Assembly (NCBI GenBank): GCA_900491605.1
Contig: UESW01004257.1
Location: 141,054 to 205,053 of the forward strand
From: Calamus simplicifolius
Taxonomy: Eukaryota; Streptophyta; Magnoliopsida; Arecales; Arecaceae
DNA: 64,000 nucleotides
Reading direction: 5' to 3'
Shown here: one piece after another, positions 45,796 to 57,627 of the stretch
Layout: the number at the start of each line of letters is the position of its first letter
Position numbering within the stretch: the stretch's first letter is position 1
Made by a program: the position numbers and the translations under genes
Notes under the pieces: generated by a model
What the model saw: the letters and a program-made list of their open reading frames with translations, nothing else
What the model was told of the DNA's origin: nothing
Database searches by the model: none

Positions 45796-48700
45796 ATGGA
45801 TTTGAACAATCCTATTACTTCTCTGTTTTAGCAACACCCTAACTAAACAAAACTATCCCAAATGAAAATCTGATCTTAACAATATTTTGACTAATGAGAA
45901 CATCAAATTTGGTATCACTGAGCCAACCCTTGCTGCTGATCGTAATGTTAGAGAACATTATGACAAGTGGCAAGTTGCCACCAACCAAATGAAAGAGAAG
46001 AAAAATAGTAAATGTGATTTACTTGTACTTGAAGCTTGTCTAGTTGAGGTTGATACCTCCTCCTGGATAATTGATTTAGGGGCAACAAATCATGTTTGTT
46101 CTTCTATGCAACTCCTTAGTTCTTCAAAGAGCTTTCTGATGGTGAGTTGACAATGAGGTTGGCAATGGGGCTACGGTATCGGCCAAGGCAGTTGGAACAG
46201 CCCGTCTTTCGTTTGGAGAGAAATTTTTATTCTGAATAATGTTTATTTCATTCCAAACTTTTCTAGAAATTTGATTTCAGTTTCTAAACTTTATGAACAA
46301 TGTTATGGAATTTCATTTAATGGAAATGTTATTTCAGTTTCAAGAAATGGTCTTGAAATTTGTCATGGATGTTTAGTTGATGGGTTATATGTTTTATCGC
46401 CTTATGAAAATGTTCTTACAATACCGAACTGTTTAAAGTAGCTAATCCTAAGACTAACAAAAGACAAAAGGTAATAAATAGTGATAATGAAACATATCTC
46501 TGGCACCTTAGGCTTGGTCACATTAACCTTGATAGGATAAACAGACTTGTGAAGGATGGTCCTCTGAGAGAGCTAAGTGTTGGCACTCTTCCTGTGTGAG
46601 TCTTGTTTAGAAGGTAAAATGACCAAAAGACCTTTCTCTGCAAAGGGCCAAAGGGCTAATGAACCACTAGAGCTAGTACATTCAGATGTGTGTGGACCAT
46701 TCAACGTATAAGCTAGAGGTGGTTATGAGTACTTTGTCACTTTCATTGATGATTACTCAAGATATGGTTTTGTTTACCTAATGCAAAGAAAGTCTGGGAC
46801 TTTTGAAAGTTTTGGGAATTTCAAGCAGAAGTTAAAAACAATTAGGTAAATCACTGAAAATACTGTGATCATATCGAGGTGGAGAATACCTTGATATAGA
46901 ATTCAAGGATTACCTTATTGAGCATGAAATTGTTTCACAGCTCATGGCTTCAAGAACTCCACAGCAAAATGGTGTTGCAGAAAGGAGGAACCAGACATTG
47001 TTAGATATGATTAGATCAATGATTAGTTATTCCTTACTACCGATATCATTTTGAGGATATGCCTTATAGACGGTAATGCACATTTTGAATATTGTACCAT
47101 CTAAATCTGTATCCAAAACATCCTTAGAGATGTGGAATGGACAAAAATCGAGTTTACGTCATTTTTGCATATGGGGGTGTCCAGTTCATGTTCTTAAGGG
47201 CAAATCTGGAAAGCTAGAACCACGAACAGAAGTGTGTCTATTCATTGGCTACCCAAAGGGCACCATAGGAGGTTTGTTTTATAGTCCACAAGAAAAGAAG
47301 GTGTTTGTATCGACAAATGCCACTTTTCTTGAAAATGATTATATACATAAATTCAAACCTCGGAGTAAAGTTGTACTCGAAGAGTTGCTCAAAGATCAGA
47401 TTACCACTCCATCAACAAGAGTTGTTGAAATTAGGGAAGAAGAAACCACAGCTCTAGTCAGGATATTATGGTGCCTAGACGTAGTGGGAGGGTTATCAGA
47501 ACCCCAGCCCGCTATAGACAGAATAGCGAAGCAAATATTATGGTAGCTGATACCAACAATGATGATCCATCATCATACCAGCATGTTATGGATGATCCTG
47601 ATAAGGACAAATGGCTAGAAGCCATGAACCAAGAAATGGAGTCTATGTACTCCAATACTGTCTGGGAACTTGTAGATCCACCTAAAGATGTCAGGCCCAT
47701 TGGATGTAAATGGATCTCCAAGAAGAAAAGGAGTAGATGGGAAGGTAGAGACCTTCAAAGCTAGACTTATGGCAAAGGGTTATACCCAAAAGGAGGGAGT
47801 TGATTATGAAGAGACTTTCTCCCCAGTTGCCATGTTAAAGTCCATCCGCATTCTCTTATCCATAGCTGCATGTTTTGATTATGAAATATGGCAGATGGAC
47901 ATCAAGACATCTTTTTTGAATGGCTATCTAGAGGAGTCCATATATATGGAACAACCAAAGGGGTTCATTGTTAAAGATCAGGAGCAAAAAGTCTGTAAGC
48001 TTAATAGAGCCATCTATGGACTCAAACAAGCCTCCAGGTCTTGGAACATTAGGTTTGATGAAACAATCAAAACCTATGGCTTCGAGCAAAATGTTGATGA
48101 ACCTTGTGTATACAAGCTCATTAATGAAAAAAGTATGGTTTTCTTAGTACTTTATGTAGATGATATCTTACTCATTGGTAATGATGTGAAAATATTATCT
48201 AACATAAAGAGATGGCTAGTCGAACAATTCCAAATGAAAGATTTGGGAGAGGCGAGTTATGTTCTTGGTATCCAGATCATTAGGGATAGGAAGAACAAAC
48301 TTCTAGCACTGTCTCAGGCATCTTATATCGATAAGGTGCTGGCCTGTTTTTCAATACAAAATTCCAAGAAGGGTCTTCTTCCGACCCAACATGGAATTGT
48401 TCTCTCTAAAGAACAATGTCCTAAGACATCACAAGAAGAAGAGGATATGAGACGGATTCCATATGCATTGGTAGTTGGAAGTCTAATGTATGCTATGCTA
48501 TGCACTAGACCAGACATCTGCTATGTAGTGGGAGTTGTTAGTCGGCTCCAGTCAAACCATGGGATAGAGCACTGGGTGGCAGTAAAGCACATTCTCAAGT
48601 ATCTTCGGAGAACGAAAAATTATATGCTTGTGTATTCAGGTGGAGACCTGAACCCCTTAGGATACACTGATTTGATTTTCAATCAGATAAAGATTCTTGA

Positions 48701-49139
48701 AGGTCGACATCTGGATCAGTGTTTACATTTGGTGGTGCAACAGTTGTTTGGAGAAGTATCAAACAATCTAGCATTGCTGATTCTACCATGGAAGCTAAGT
48801 ACATAGCGGCTTGTGAAGCAGCTAAAGAATCAGTTTGGCTTAAAAAAGTTCTATACTGACTTAGAAGTTGTTACAGGAATGGATATGCCATTAACATTAT
48901 TTTGTGATAATAGTGGTGCTGTGGCTAATTTAAGAGAATCCAGAAGCCATAAAAGGGCCAAGCATATCGAGAGAAAATGCCATCTCATCAGAGAGATCGT
49001 GCATCAAGATGATGTCAATGTTATGAAGATAGCATCAGAACAAAATCTGGCTGATCCGTTCATAAAGATGCTGCCTGAGAAGACGTTCAACAAATATCTT
49101 ATGGGAATAGGATTAAAAGATATCTCACATCTGCTTTAG
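45796..49139 (+). pseudogene. gag-pol: Element C gag-pol, gag mostly deleted
   Basis: ATG 45796 starts MDLNNPITSLF, but within about 60 codons the text is already in the pre-protease region. The capsid and zinc knuckle are lost. Protease reads SWIIDLGATNHVC near 46070, with DLG in place of the catalytic DSG/DTG. Integrase shows LWHLRLGHINLDR, then CESCLEGK, and PQQNGVAERRNQT. RT is one long open stretch (47688-48806) with QMDIKTSFLNGYLEE and YVDD at 48153-48164. RNase H has FCDNSGAVANL and a stop at 49137-49139. Several stops and shifts precede RT. Not autonomous. Confidence 0.9.
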
Positions 49140-49153
49140 GGCAAGTGAGAGAT

Positions 49154-51170
49154 TGTTAGGAACAGTGCCCTTGAAATAAGATGTATTTATTTTTGATTTT
49201 TGAATTAATAAAAGAAGCAATTTTATTCAATCTTGCCTTGTTTATATGAAAGATGAATGTTTATATAAAAATCCAAAATATATTATGAGGCTATAATTTT
49301 AGTATAATGTATACAAGAGGATTAAAATTATAGCTAATATATTTAAACATGTCCGTGATTGATAGAAGTAAGGATCTTCTATCGCTAATATCTAATACGG
49401 TCCATGAACATTCTAAATGTGATAATCTTATCCGGATTGTTGTGTAGCGACACTCAGTAGAGGTATTATATATAATAAGATTATATAGGATAAGGACCGA
49501 CATAATTTGAATCTTTATTTAAGACCATTATAAAGAATTCAATTTATATCATAAGATGATCATATGTAAATCAACATTAATCCTGATTTAATCACAGACT
49601 CATTGATTGTGCTATTGGATCTTTTGATTTGTTTGTTAAAGCTCATTTGATGTTGGGCCCAATACTTACATCTTGGAGGTTTAATAACACGTTGGGCTGG
49701 AAATGTGATTTAAAGATATGGAATCCATGGCTTTTGAAAAGAAGCTTAAAATTAGTTCCCTTAAGTGTTGATTATGGGGCTAAATAGTTATGCGCGCAAT
49801 TTATGATTCGATCATAAATTAACTGTTTAACTAGTGAATCAATGGTACTTAAGAAATAAAAGAAAATTAGAGGGGTATAATGGTTATTTCACCTAGCTCT
49901 AACTATGAACTAATTATGGAGGGTTGAATTACATGTAATGATTATATCAGTGGACAACTCAAATTTTTGAGTAAAATTAATCTGTAATTTTCAAGAGTGC
50001 AGTCTCGAGTTTTAGTGAAATAACTTCGAGATTAATAAACTGAATAAATAATTAAGAGTTTTAATTGAGTTTATTCAAGTTTATTGGAGCTTAAAATTAT
50101 GGGTCCATGGTCCTCACACCGTCTTAGGTTTGCATCGATACTCTTGGATTGAATAATTAATGTGATTAATTATTTATTTTTCTCACTTATAATAAAGAGT
50201 TTATTATGAAGATAAATAATCAATTTGATTGATTATTTTTCTCACATTTATTTTGATACAATAAATTAGTTACTGGACAAAATAAAAATGTATTTAGACA
50301 CGTAGTTAATAATTGATATGAATGGTTGCACATAAGTGTTATTATGGAACATCACACAAGAGAATTTTGCTCTTGTAAGTGGCACATATTATGAGTTGAT
50401 AGAAAGAGAGAAATTTTATTTATTTTTGATATTTTTGATAATGTGATTATTAAGAATATTAAAAATAAACTAATAAATTTGATTTATTAGATATTATTAT
50501 ATTTAATTTAGATATTATTGTAAATTAGTTACAAATAATTAGAAAATAACTTTTTCTTTGATATGATCAAGGAGTTGATGTGAGAATTGTTCTCATGGTC
50601 AAAATTAAATGTTGTAACAGATAAACGTTATCTAAATTAAATGTTGTAACAGATAAACATTATATAATTTATAACATATAAGAATTATCTAAATTAAATG
50701 TTGTAACAGATAAACGTTATCTAAATTAAATATTATAACTGATAAACGTTATCTAAATTAAATTAAATTTCTGATTCACCTAGAGCCTGGACTTTCAGAT
50801 GAAAAAAAAGAAAAATGAAAGAAAGTTTCTTTCATCCTTTTTCTCTCTTATTTTATATGCGCCAGAATTGTGAGAAATATAGAAAATAAGAGTGAGCCCA
50901 CTCTCATAATTCGATACCGATCCTGAGAAAGGTGAGAAAGGCTCTGGTTTTGTTTTAATTTTGCAGGAAGTACCTTGGCCTGTAAACTCTATCGTGGGAT
51001 TCTTCATCCATAGCTTCGAATCTGGTAGTAGGGCGCGTTTGTTTCTTCGAGACCTCAACATATTGGTATGTTTTTTATGTTTAAAAAAATATATGATAAT
51101 TTTTTCTTTTCATATGACAATGTTAATATTATGCATGTTAAACGGTCCGCATGCTTCCGCTACACATATA

Positions 51171-51213
<43 letters not shown>

Positions 51214-51246
51214 TATTATTATTATTATTTTTTTTGAAAACCAACA
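49154..51246 (+). repeat. 3' LTR of element C
   Basis: About 100 bases longer than its partner. Part of the extra length comes from five rather than three units of the 32-bp hairpin repeat (50598-50765) and from a longer (TA)n near 51172-51207. Confidence 0.9.
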
Positions 51247-51470
51247 GGAATTCCATTGCACATACTGCCATCTGCAGATTGTAAGGAATGTTGTATGACA
51301 TAATCAATTAGGAAGGAAAGGCCCTTCAGCCATGACGACTGTAATGGCAGAATATTCATTACATCAGCACAATATAAGAATGTGCAGGGTCCAGGACAGT
51401 TAGTCATCAATTCTCCGCTGCTTCCCAACAACTCTTGATCCAGAACAGACTTGGGATGGGATGCCCGAGA

Positions 51471-52162
51471 GCTCATAATTCCAACATAACTAATGATGAA
51501 CTAGTAAAAGTTCCGGAACTTCAAGGTCACCATGCAATATAGTTATTGAGAAAAACCATTTAAGTACAGCATACATTTCCAAGAGCATGTAAACAAGCAG
51601 TTCAAAAACGGACTTGAGCCATACCATCTTTTTATTAAAATGCAAGGAAAAGACTGAGAGCATGCTTGTTCACTGGATAAATGATAATGGTACTCTGGCA
51701 GTTTTGATGGACTGCCATGTTCCATTTTTGGAAAGAAAGAATGGATTCTTTGGTGGAGGACAAAAAAGGAGCATATAATATCTAACAACATGAACATAAG
51801 TAGGTATTGGAAAAACAGAAGCATGCATTAATCGTTGTCAAATTCATAAGAATTAAGAATATTAATCAAATGTCACATTAAATTGGTTGTGGAAGTAAAG
51901 AAGTCAGCTAGAGTATGAGTTTAATTGATCAATCTGGTAAGGGAATTCCATTGCACACTGCCATCTGCAGATTGCAAGGAATGTTGTATGACATAATCAA
52001 TTAGAAAGGAAAGGCCCTTCAGCCATGACGATTGTAATGGCAGAATATTCATTACATCAGCAAAATATAAGAATGTGCAGGGTGCAGGACAGTTAGCCAT
52101 CAATTATTTGCTGCTTCCAACAACTCTTGATCCAGAACAGACTTGGGATGGGATGCCCGAGA
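51471..52162. repeat. 0.7-kb tandem duplication, intact copy
   Basis: Direct copy of the unit formed by 41473-41949 plus 51252-51470. The sequence GCTCATAATTCCAACATAAC begins both copies and GGGATGGGATGCCCGAGA ends both. Element C inserted in the first copy, so the duplication is older than C. It is non-coding and lies in SAE2 intron 3. Confidence 0.92.
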
Positions 52163-55100
52163 CCATCAATGCTGTCAGCAAGACAATTTCAATATGGTTG
52201 TCTGTGCTTTAGATAAAATGATATAAAGAGGAAAGCCTAATCAGATTCAGATAAGAGACATGAGCTCCATCGACTGTTACAGTCCAAACCTTATATCAAT
52301 TTCTTTGTTTCTTAACTGAATCGATCATTTTGATCATGGAATGCAACCTTTTGTCTGAAATTGAAATATAGCTATATTGCTGGACTTCACCTCCAGCATT
52401 TAGGAATATACTGCATTATGTTCAACGGTATGTAGAGATCCTGCATCGTACAGAACTTCATGAGAAATTAGACTTCGTAGAATCACTGAATGGCAGACTT
52501 CATGATTTCATGAGAGTGGCATATGCTTGAGAAATGAGACAATAACAAATTGTAAGACCTTAAGTCCTTGGAACAGAAGAGTGCAGCATTATAGTTTATA
52601 ATAAAAAGAAGTTCATATAGTAAGACCAACAATCATCATCATGATGACCAAGATAACTAATGATAAGTTGAAACATGGATCCTACTGCATAGAGCATTGA
52701 AAATGTGGATCCTCTTAATTGTTAAGATCAAAGGATAAGAAATCTTTTAAGGCCTCAGGTCTCTGATGTCTCATATTCAGGAAGAAGAATTTGAGCTACA
52801 TAAATTGCAAAGTGACAGAACAAAAGCAGGGCCTATACAGGCATCTGTTTCTAAGGGAACAAAACAGTTTTAATAGGAATCAGTTGCTTTAAGAGATCCG
52901 ATTTTGTGTTTCATTTTAAGAAAAAGAAGGAAGGGCAAAACAGGTCACTGAGAGAACCGTACTGGGAACTAAAGATGCATCACCTCTATTAACTTGTATT
53001 ATATTAAATCAACTCATCTAATATGATTTTGATTGAGTAAAATTAGGCTCGTACCAAAAGCATGATTGTTGCAAAAACATCAGGGCAAGTTGTAATGTCA
53101 GTCTTGGACCTAAAGATGCAGTACTAACATTCTGAAGTCTTGTATATCTGCCTTTTACTTCTAGCAGATGAAATAATATTGGATCAATGATGAATCAAAA
53201 ATGCTTAAGAAAATTTTGAAATGAAAATGTTTGAACTAAAGGAAAAGGATACGTCTAATGAACTAAAGCATGAATGGAGAACATAGAAGTATAATATAAA
53301 ATATAAGAAACGTGTCAGGGCTTCACTTGAAGATATTAAGCACAAGGCAGACAGCTATTTTCTTTCATACTATGAATAACAAAAGTTGAATTATTTGAAC
53401 AAAGAAGATAGTGTTCATTTTTAATTGGTGAAATCAATAATTATGACATTGTTCTTGAGATAATTGGACTCTTTAAGAGACTTTTCATATAAGGCCACAA
53501 AAATATAGCCTTACCTAGCTAACTTTTCATTGTCTTAGTCACTACGACTGAAAAAGAAAGGAGTTCAAAGGAATTGCTGCTTTGATTATCAATGACAACA
53601 GAATTTCTTGATAAAAATCTTTTCACCTGAAAGCCATGTAAGTGTTATCAGTGAGATAATATTTAGCATGCTTCAGTCATGGTGTATGCAAAGTTGTAAC
53701 AAAATTCCATTATGAATATCGTATAATGCTAACATCCTACATAATAACATGATATCTTTACACATATAAACAGTGGAGAGTATAACAATCTCTAGTTGCT
53801 CTATATGGTGTCATCAAAAACACTCAATTAGTAAAAGAATTTGGGTGCTTATTGAAAACAATGAAAGATGTGTGCTTAGATGTATTTGTTTTGTGCATTT
53901 TGGTTATAATGAATATGAAATCCATGCAAGGCTGACCACAGAACACTTGCTCAGGTGGCAAGGGGTGGTGGTTCAATTCCAGTTGGAGTTGCCCTCAAGG
54001 AAGGGGAGGGTGTTAGGGTAGCAGATGGACATTAGCCCCTCCCAATCCCAAGAAAGGGGAAGAAATCTATGCAAGGCTGATATCTATTTTAGTTTCTTTT
54101 GGTAGCAGAAGAATTGCACACCATTTATCAACAAGCGGACTACATTAGTTGCCTTCATGAAAGCCTCGCTAGCTTCCCTTTCTAACTAGCAACTAATAAT
54201 CATCAAATAAAAGATAGCTCTTTTGATAAACTAGGCAACAATCCATAATTTACAAGCAGTTAAAAGATAATCTGCATGGCCGCATAAAAACATGGTGCGA
54301 TACAAGAATAAATGGCATAGGTCCTTCAAAGAGTGTGTAGAGATCTAAAATCATGTGCAAGTATATTGAGTAGACTGACAACAAGAAAAAGGTAGACCGT
54401 GTCTAGAGTAAATAATATATAAAAGTCAACAATTTTGCAAAATGTATGGTAGAAATATACCTAAGACTCCTAGGCTTGCATTCTTATATGGAAACTTGAA
54501 AGCCAATATTGATGATCATCAGAATATTTGGAGGAAAGCAATTTTCTATTGACTTATTAAAGGTTTGCACACAGGAAGTTGACTGATATGCTTTATTACA
54601 ATATAATTTTCTATATTTTTGGTGGTGGATAAATATAATAATTGCAGAATTGTTCAGCTCTATATTTTTTGGCCAAGTTGAAAAGATATTAGTGCTTCAT
54701 ATTTCAAGAGTAATTATCAGATTTGTTAAGCCTGATATATATTGCTGAATCTTTCCTTATCAGCTTAAGCTTTTGAGGTCAATTGGTTAACAAGATAGTC
54801 TAAACTTGACATCTAAGCCTTTACAGTAACATACTTGACAAGCTGTTGTAAGATTGAGTTGGCCAATCAAATTGTTTCTTAACCTAATGATAATCATCAT
54901 TCCACCTATTTAGCAATAATTTAGTACCATTTACAGTATAAATTAGTAGAAGCATTAATTGCATGCGACAAAATATTATCAACAGTTACAATGTCTACAG
55001 GTGCTAGACTTTTGCAAGTTCTATTCAACTCTTGGCCACGTGCTGGATGACAAATGATTTTCAGCTGCTAATATGTCAAAACTAGTATAGAAGCCCCGAA

Positions 55101-55786
55101 CTAAGACCATGCAAAATGATGAAAGAGCATCTTCTGTTACTGCTACAGAAAATTATCCTATAAGAAGCCTTTTCAGGCACAACAATAATCATATTCTCAT
55201 GAGAAAGTTATATAGAAAAGATTGCCTAAAACAAGTTATACAGGAAAAGTTGGCCAGAAAAAGATATGTAAGGAGGATAATCATCAGTTCATTGTGTAAC
55301 TAAATTATGTTAATTATATTAAACCATCTCAATTTGCCTTTCTGCACACCGTGGACAATATACCTGTACTAATACAAGATCTATCTAAAGAACGACCGTC
55401 CTGAAGTTAAGCTGATCCCAATTAGCTGGGACAAAAAGTTTAATGGTCATAGCTATGGATCTTCCTCATCCTCAGACAGAAGATAACACTTGGACTTTTT
55501 ACTACACTCCCAATAGTACATGGTTTTTTATCTGATATTTTGTTTCCTAGTGAACCCACTGTGACCATGAAGCAGCAATAATCAAAGCCCTAGTCTCCCC
55601 AAAGAGAATAATCAAGTCTCAAAACAGAAGTAAACCTTTAGTTATATGTGACACTCAAAAGTATCCTTGTAAAGTACTAGTCTGCAAAGTTCAATCCAGT
55701 AATAGAATGGATATATAAGAAATGCCATATTAATGTAATAAAATATTAAATAACAAATTAAAAAGAAAAAGAAAACATCACCTAAC
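52163..55786 (-). other. SAE2 intron 3, proximal part
   Basis: AT-rich intronic sequence without exons. It holds the SINE-like insertion at 53936-54061. Short ORFs (53773-54021, 55109-55303, 55642-55869) are incidental. Confidence 0.7.
53936..54061 (+). mobile_element. SINE-like insertion with 19-bp target duplication
   Basis: A 126-bp body has a tRNA-type box A (TTGCTCAGGTGG, 53947-53958) and box B (GGTTCAATTCC, 53970-53980), the internal pol III promoter of tRNA-derived SINEs. It is flanked by direct repeats GAAATCCATGCAAGGCTGA (53917-53935) and the same with one change (54062-54080). Duplications of this length are typical of LINE-driven insertion. A poly-A or T tail is not obvious. Confidence 0.7.
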
Positions 55787-56005
55787 CTGTCCCAGAAACC
55801 CTGTGGTTCCACTTTCAACCAAAGGAACTTCAGCAGCCAAGCAAAGGCGGTTAACATGTCGCCTAGCATCTAAGTTATCAAGACCATTCAAAACCACATT
55901 AAATTGCTTAACAAATTCTACATTGAATTCTGGATCCTTGACATTTGCATGGTATGGTGTTATATTGACGTGAGGCATGAATTTTAGAACAGCATCTCGA
56001 GCAAC
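55787..56005 (-). CDS. SAE2: SAE2 exon 3: adenylation domain
   Basis: Encodes 73 residues in phase 0 (VARDAVLKF to SGTTGFLGQ), with acceptor ATCAG (56006-56010) and donor GTTAGG (55781-55786). It carries the family motifs YHANVKDPEF, NGLDNLDARRHVNR (its Asp is the conserved ATP/Mg residue), and LVESGTTGFLGQ. It continues directly into VTVHVKGKTECYEC of the next exon, 14.5 kb away. There is no stop or frameshift. Orthology to plant SAE2/UBA2 rather than other E1s is clear from the LCLAAEVPLVESGTTG text. Confidence 0.93.
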
Positions 56006-56120
56006 CTGATATAAAGTACATTACTTGCAAGAAGTCAGAGAAATGGCACTAAAACATGGGCAGATGAGAAGCACCAAATATGATTCAACACAAGAAGACA
56101 TATCACAGTTAGTTTCTTAC

Positions 56121-56204
56121 TTTAGCCTTAGATCGCCCCACATGACTCTGCCTAAATAAAAATTGTATGTTTAAGTTGCTGACTTCAATTGTATCCATAT
56201 CAAT
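56121..56204 (-). CDS. SAE2: SAE2 exon 2: ATP-site segment
   Basis: Encodes 28 residues in phase 0 (IDMDTIEVSNLN... to GRSKAK), with acceptor TTTGCAG (56205-56211) and donor GTAAG (56116-56120). It is separated from exon 3 by a 115-bp intron. The conserved nucleotide-binding residues Asp (IDMD), Asn (NLN) and Lys (SKAK) are present. The family's NLNRQFLF reads NLNIQFLF here (codon 13, ATA at 56166-56168), so a conserved ATP-contacting arginine is lost. Exon 1, with the GxGxxG nucleotide loop, must lie beyond element E and was not found up to 64000. Confidence 0.92.
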
Positions 56205-56963
56205 CTGCAAATGACAAACAATGAGTATAGACAGCAATACTGCATGACCAAGCATTGTAAGTATTATGTGAAATTTAAAATTAAAAATATAACTAATATT
56301 CTGTAACTGTACAAAATAAAATATAGCTTTCGGTGGTCCAGTCATTAAAACATTAAAACAAACACATTAACAAAGAATTCAAAAAATAAATATACGAGAT
56401 AGAATGGAGAAATTTTCTGCCAAATTTATTTTAGACTATTAGTTTAGAATGTAAAATATCTCCTATCTTTTTTCAGATTTAAGCTGAAGCTCTATTCCTA
56501 TTCAAACCATCAATCTAATTCTGTTTATAAGTTCTTTTTCTGAGCTTAATAAAAGAACTATGAAACACATTGTATTGTCCAAGATTATTCTCTTTCTTTA
56601 CTTGGTTCCACCTTCATGTTTCTCCATCTATTTGTGTTTCTGTTGATATGCTATGTTGATCATTATGCCAACCATGGATATGCTGCTTTGAGTATATACT
56701 GGCCAGTAACTTAACTTTTCCTTTATTAAAGTCCATAGTTGCAGAATGGAGCATCAGATCATTCTTTTCTACACTTCACTGAATTTCTGTTAATAGAATT
56801 TTAGCAACTGCCCCTTGTTTGATGATAATAGAATTAATGAATGGTGCATTTAAACACTGGGGTTGGTTTATCTCATCCTATGCACATTCATGAAATTTTC
56901 AATAAGACTGAAATTGCTACTGCATTTCCATCAAAATTACTGAAGCCGATAACAATTAGATAC
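56205..56963 (-). other. SAE2 intron 1, part
   Basis: AT-rich, T-rich on the minus strand near the exon 2 acceptor. No exon. It is interrupted by element E at 56963. Confidence 0.7.
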
Positions 56964-57586
56964 TGTTGGGCCCATGGCCCACTTATTCAGCCCATTAGGG
57001 CAAAAAGGAGCGCTACTCTTTTTTCTACCAGGGTTTGTTCTCTCTCTTTTATAAAAGGAGTAGCCGCCTTCCTTTTTTGGGTTTTCTCTTTTTAAGGAGC
57101 AGCCGTCTGAAAAAAATAGGAGAAGCATGTAGCAGGTATTTCTTTTTTCTAGGAGCATGGATTGCTAGGGGAAGAGAAGGAAGGGCTGCTGCTTGGTGCT
57201 TAACTACGTGGGAGGACTTCCACTCCAGGAATCACGTGAAGGTGCTGCAGAAGAAAAACAAGAGAAGAAGAAGAAGAAGAGAAGGGAAGAAAATAAGGAG
57301 GTAACGCAGGAGACCGTATTTTTCGGTGACGTAATCCTTATATCCCTATTATTCTCTTGTGATTGTTTCTCAAGTTCTGGCAAGGGACTTTGAGATTTGG
57401 ATATTTATTATTTATAGTGGATCTTCTTCTCTGGCTTGCCCGTGGTTTTTTTCCCTTTATCTTGAAGGGATTTTCCACGTAAATCTTGGTGTTTCTGTGA
57501 TTGTGTGGTTTGCGCATTTTTATTTATTATTCCGCTGCATATTATGGTCTTCTAGTATTTGCTCGTACACGGATTCTTTTCCATCA
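56964..57586 (+). repeat. 5' LTR of element E
   Basis: TATAAAA at 57050-57056 is the likely promoter, about 90 bases into the LTR. A GAAGAAGAAG run follows in the transcribed part. Confidence 0.95.
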
Positions 57587-57588
57587 AC

Positions 57589-57600
57589 TGGTATCAGAGC
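57589..57600 (+). other. Primer-binding site of element E
   Basis: TGGTATCAGAGC two bases after the 5' LTR, complementary to initiator-Met tRNA. Confidence 0.93.
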
Positions 57601-57627
57601 CTGTGAATTTTTTTTGTGTGTGCGAGC

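Larger units (their letters stand above)
41950..51246 (+). mobile_element. Angela-like copia element C
   Basis: LTRs of about 2.0 and 2.1 kb (41950-43937, 49154-51246) run from TGTTAGGAA to AAAACCAACA. The perfect 5-bp target duplication GGAAT is at 41945-41949 and 51247-51251. An initiator-Met primer-binding site lies at 43940-43951, and a long non-coding leader precedes a gag-pol that has lost most of gag. Lineage is judged from LTR length and start. It lies in SAE2 intron 3, antisense to the gene. Confidence 0.93.
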
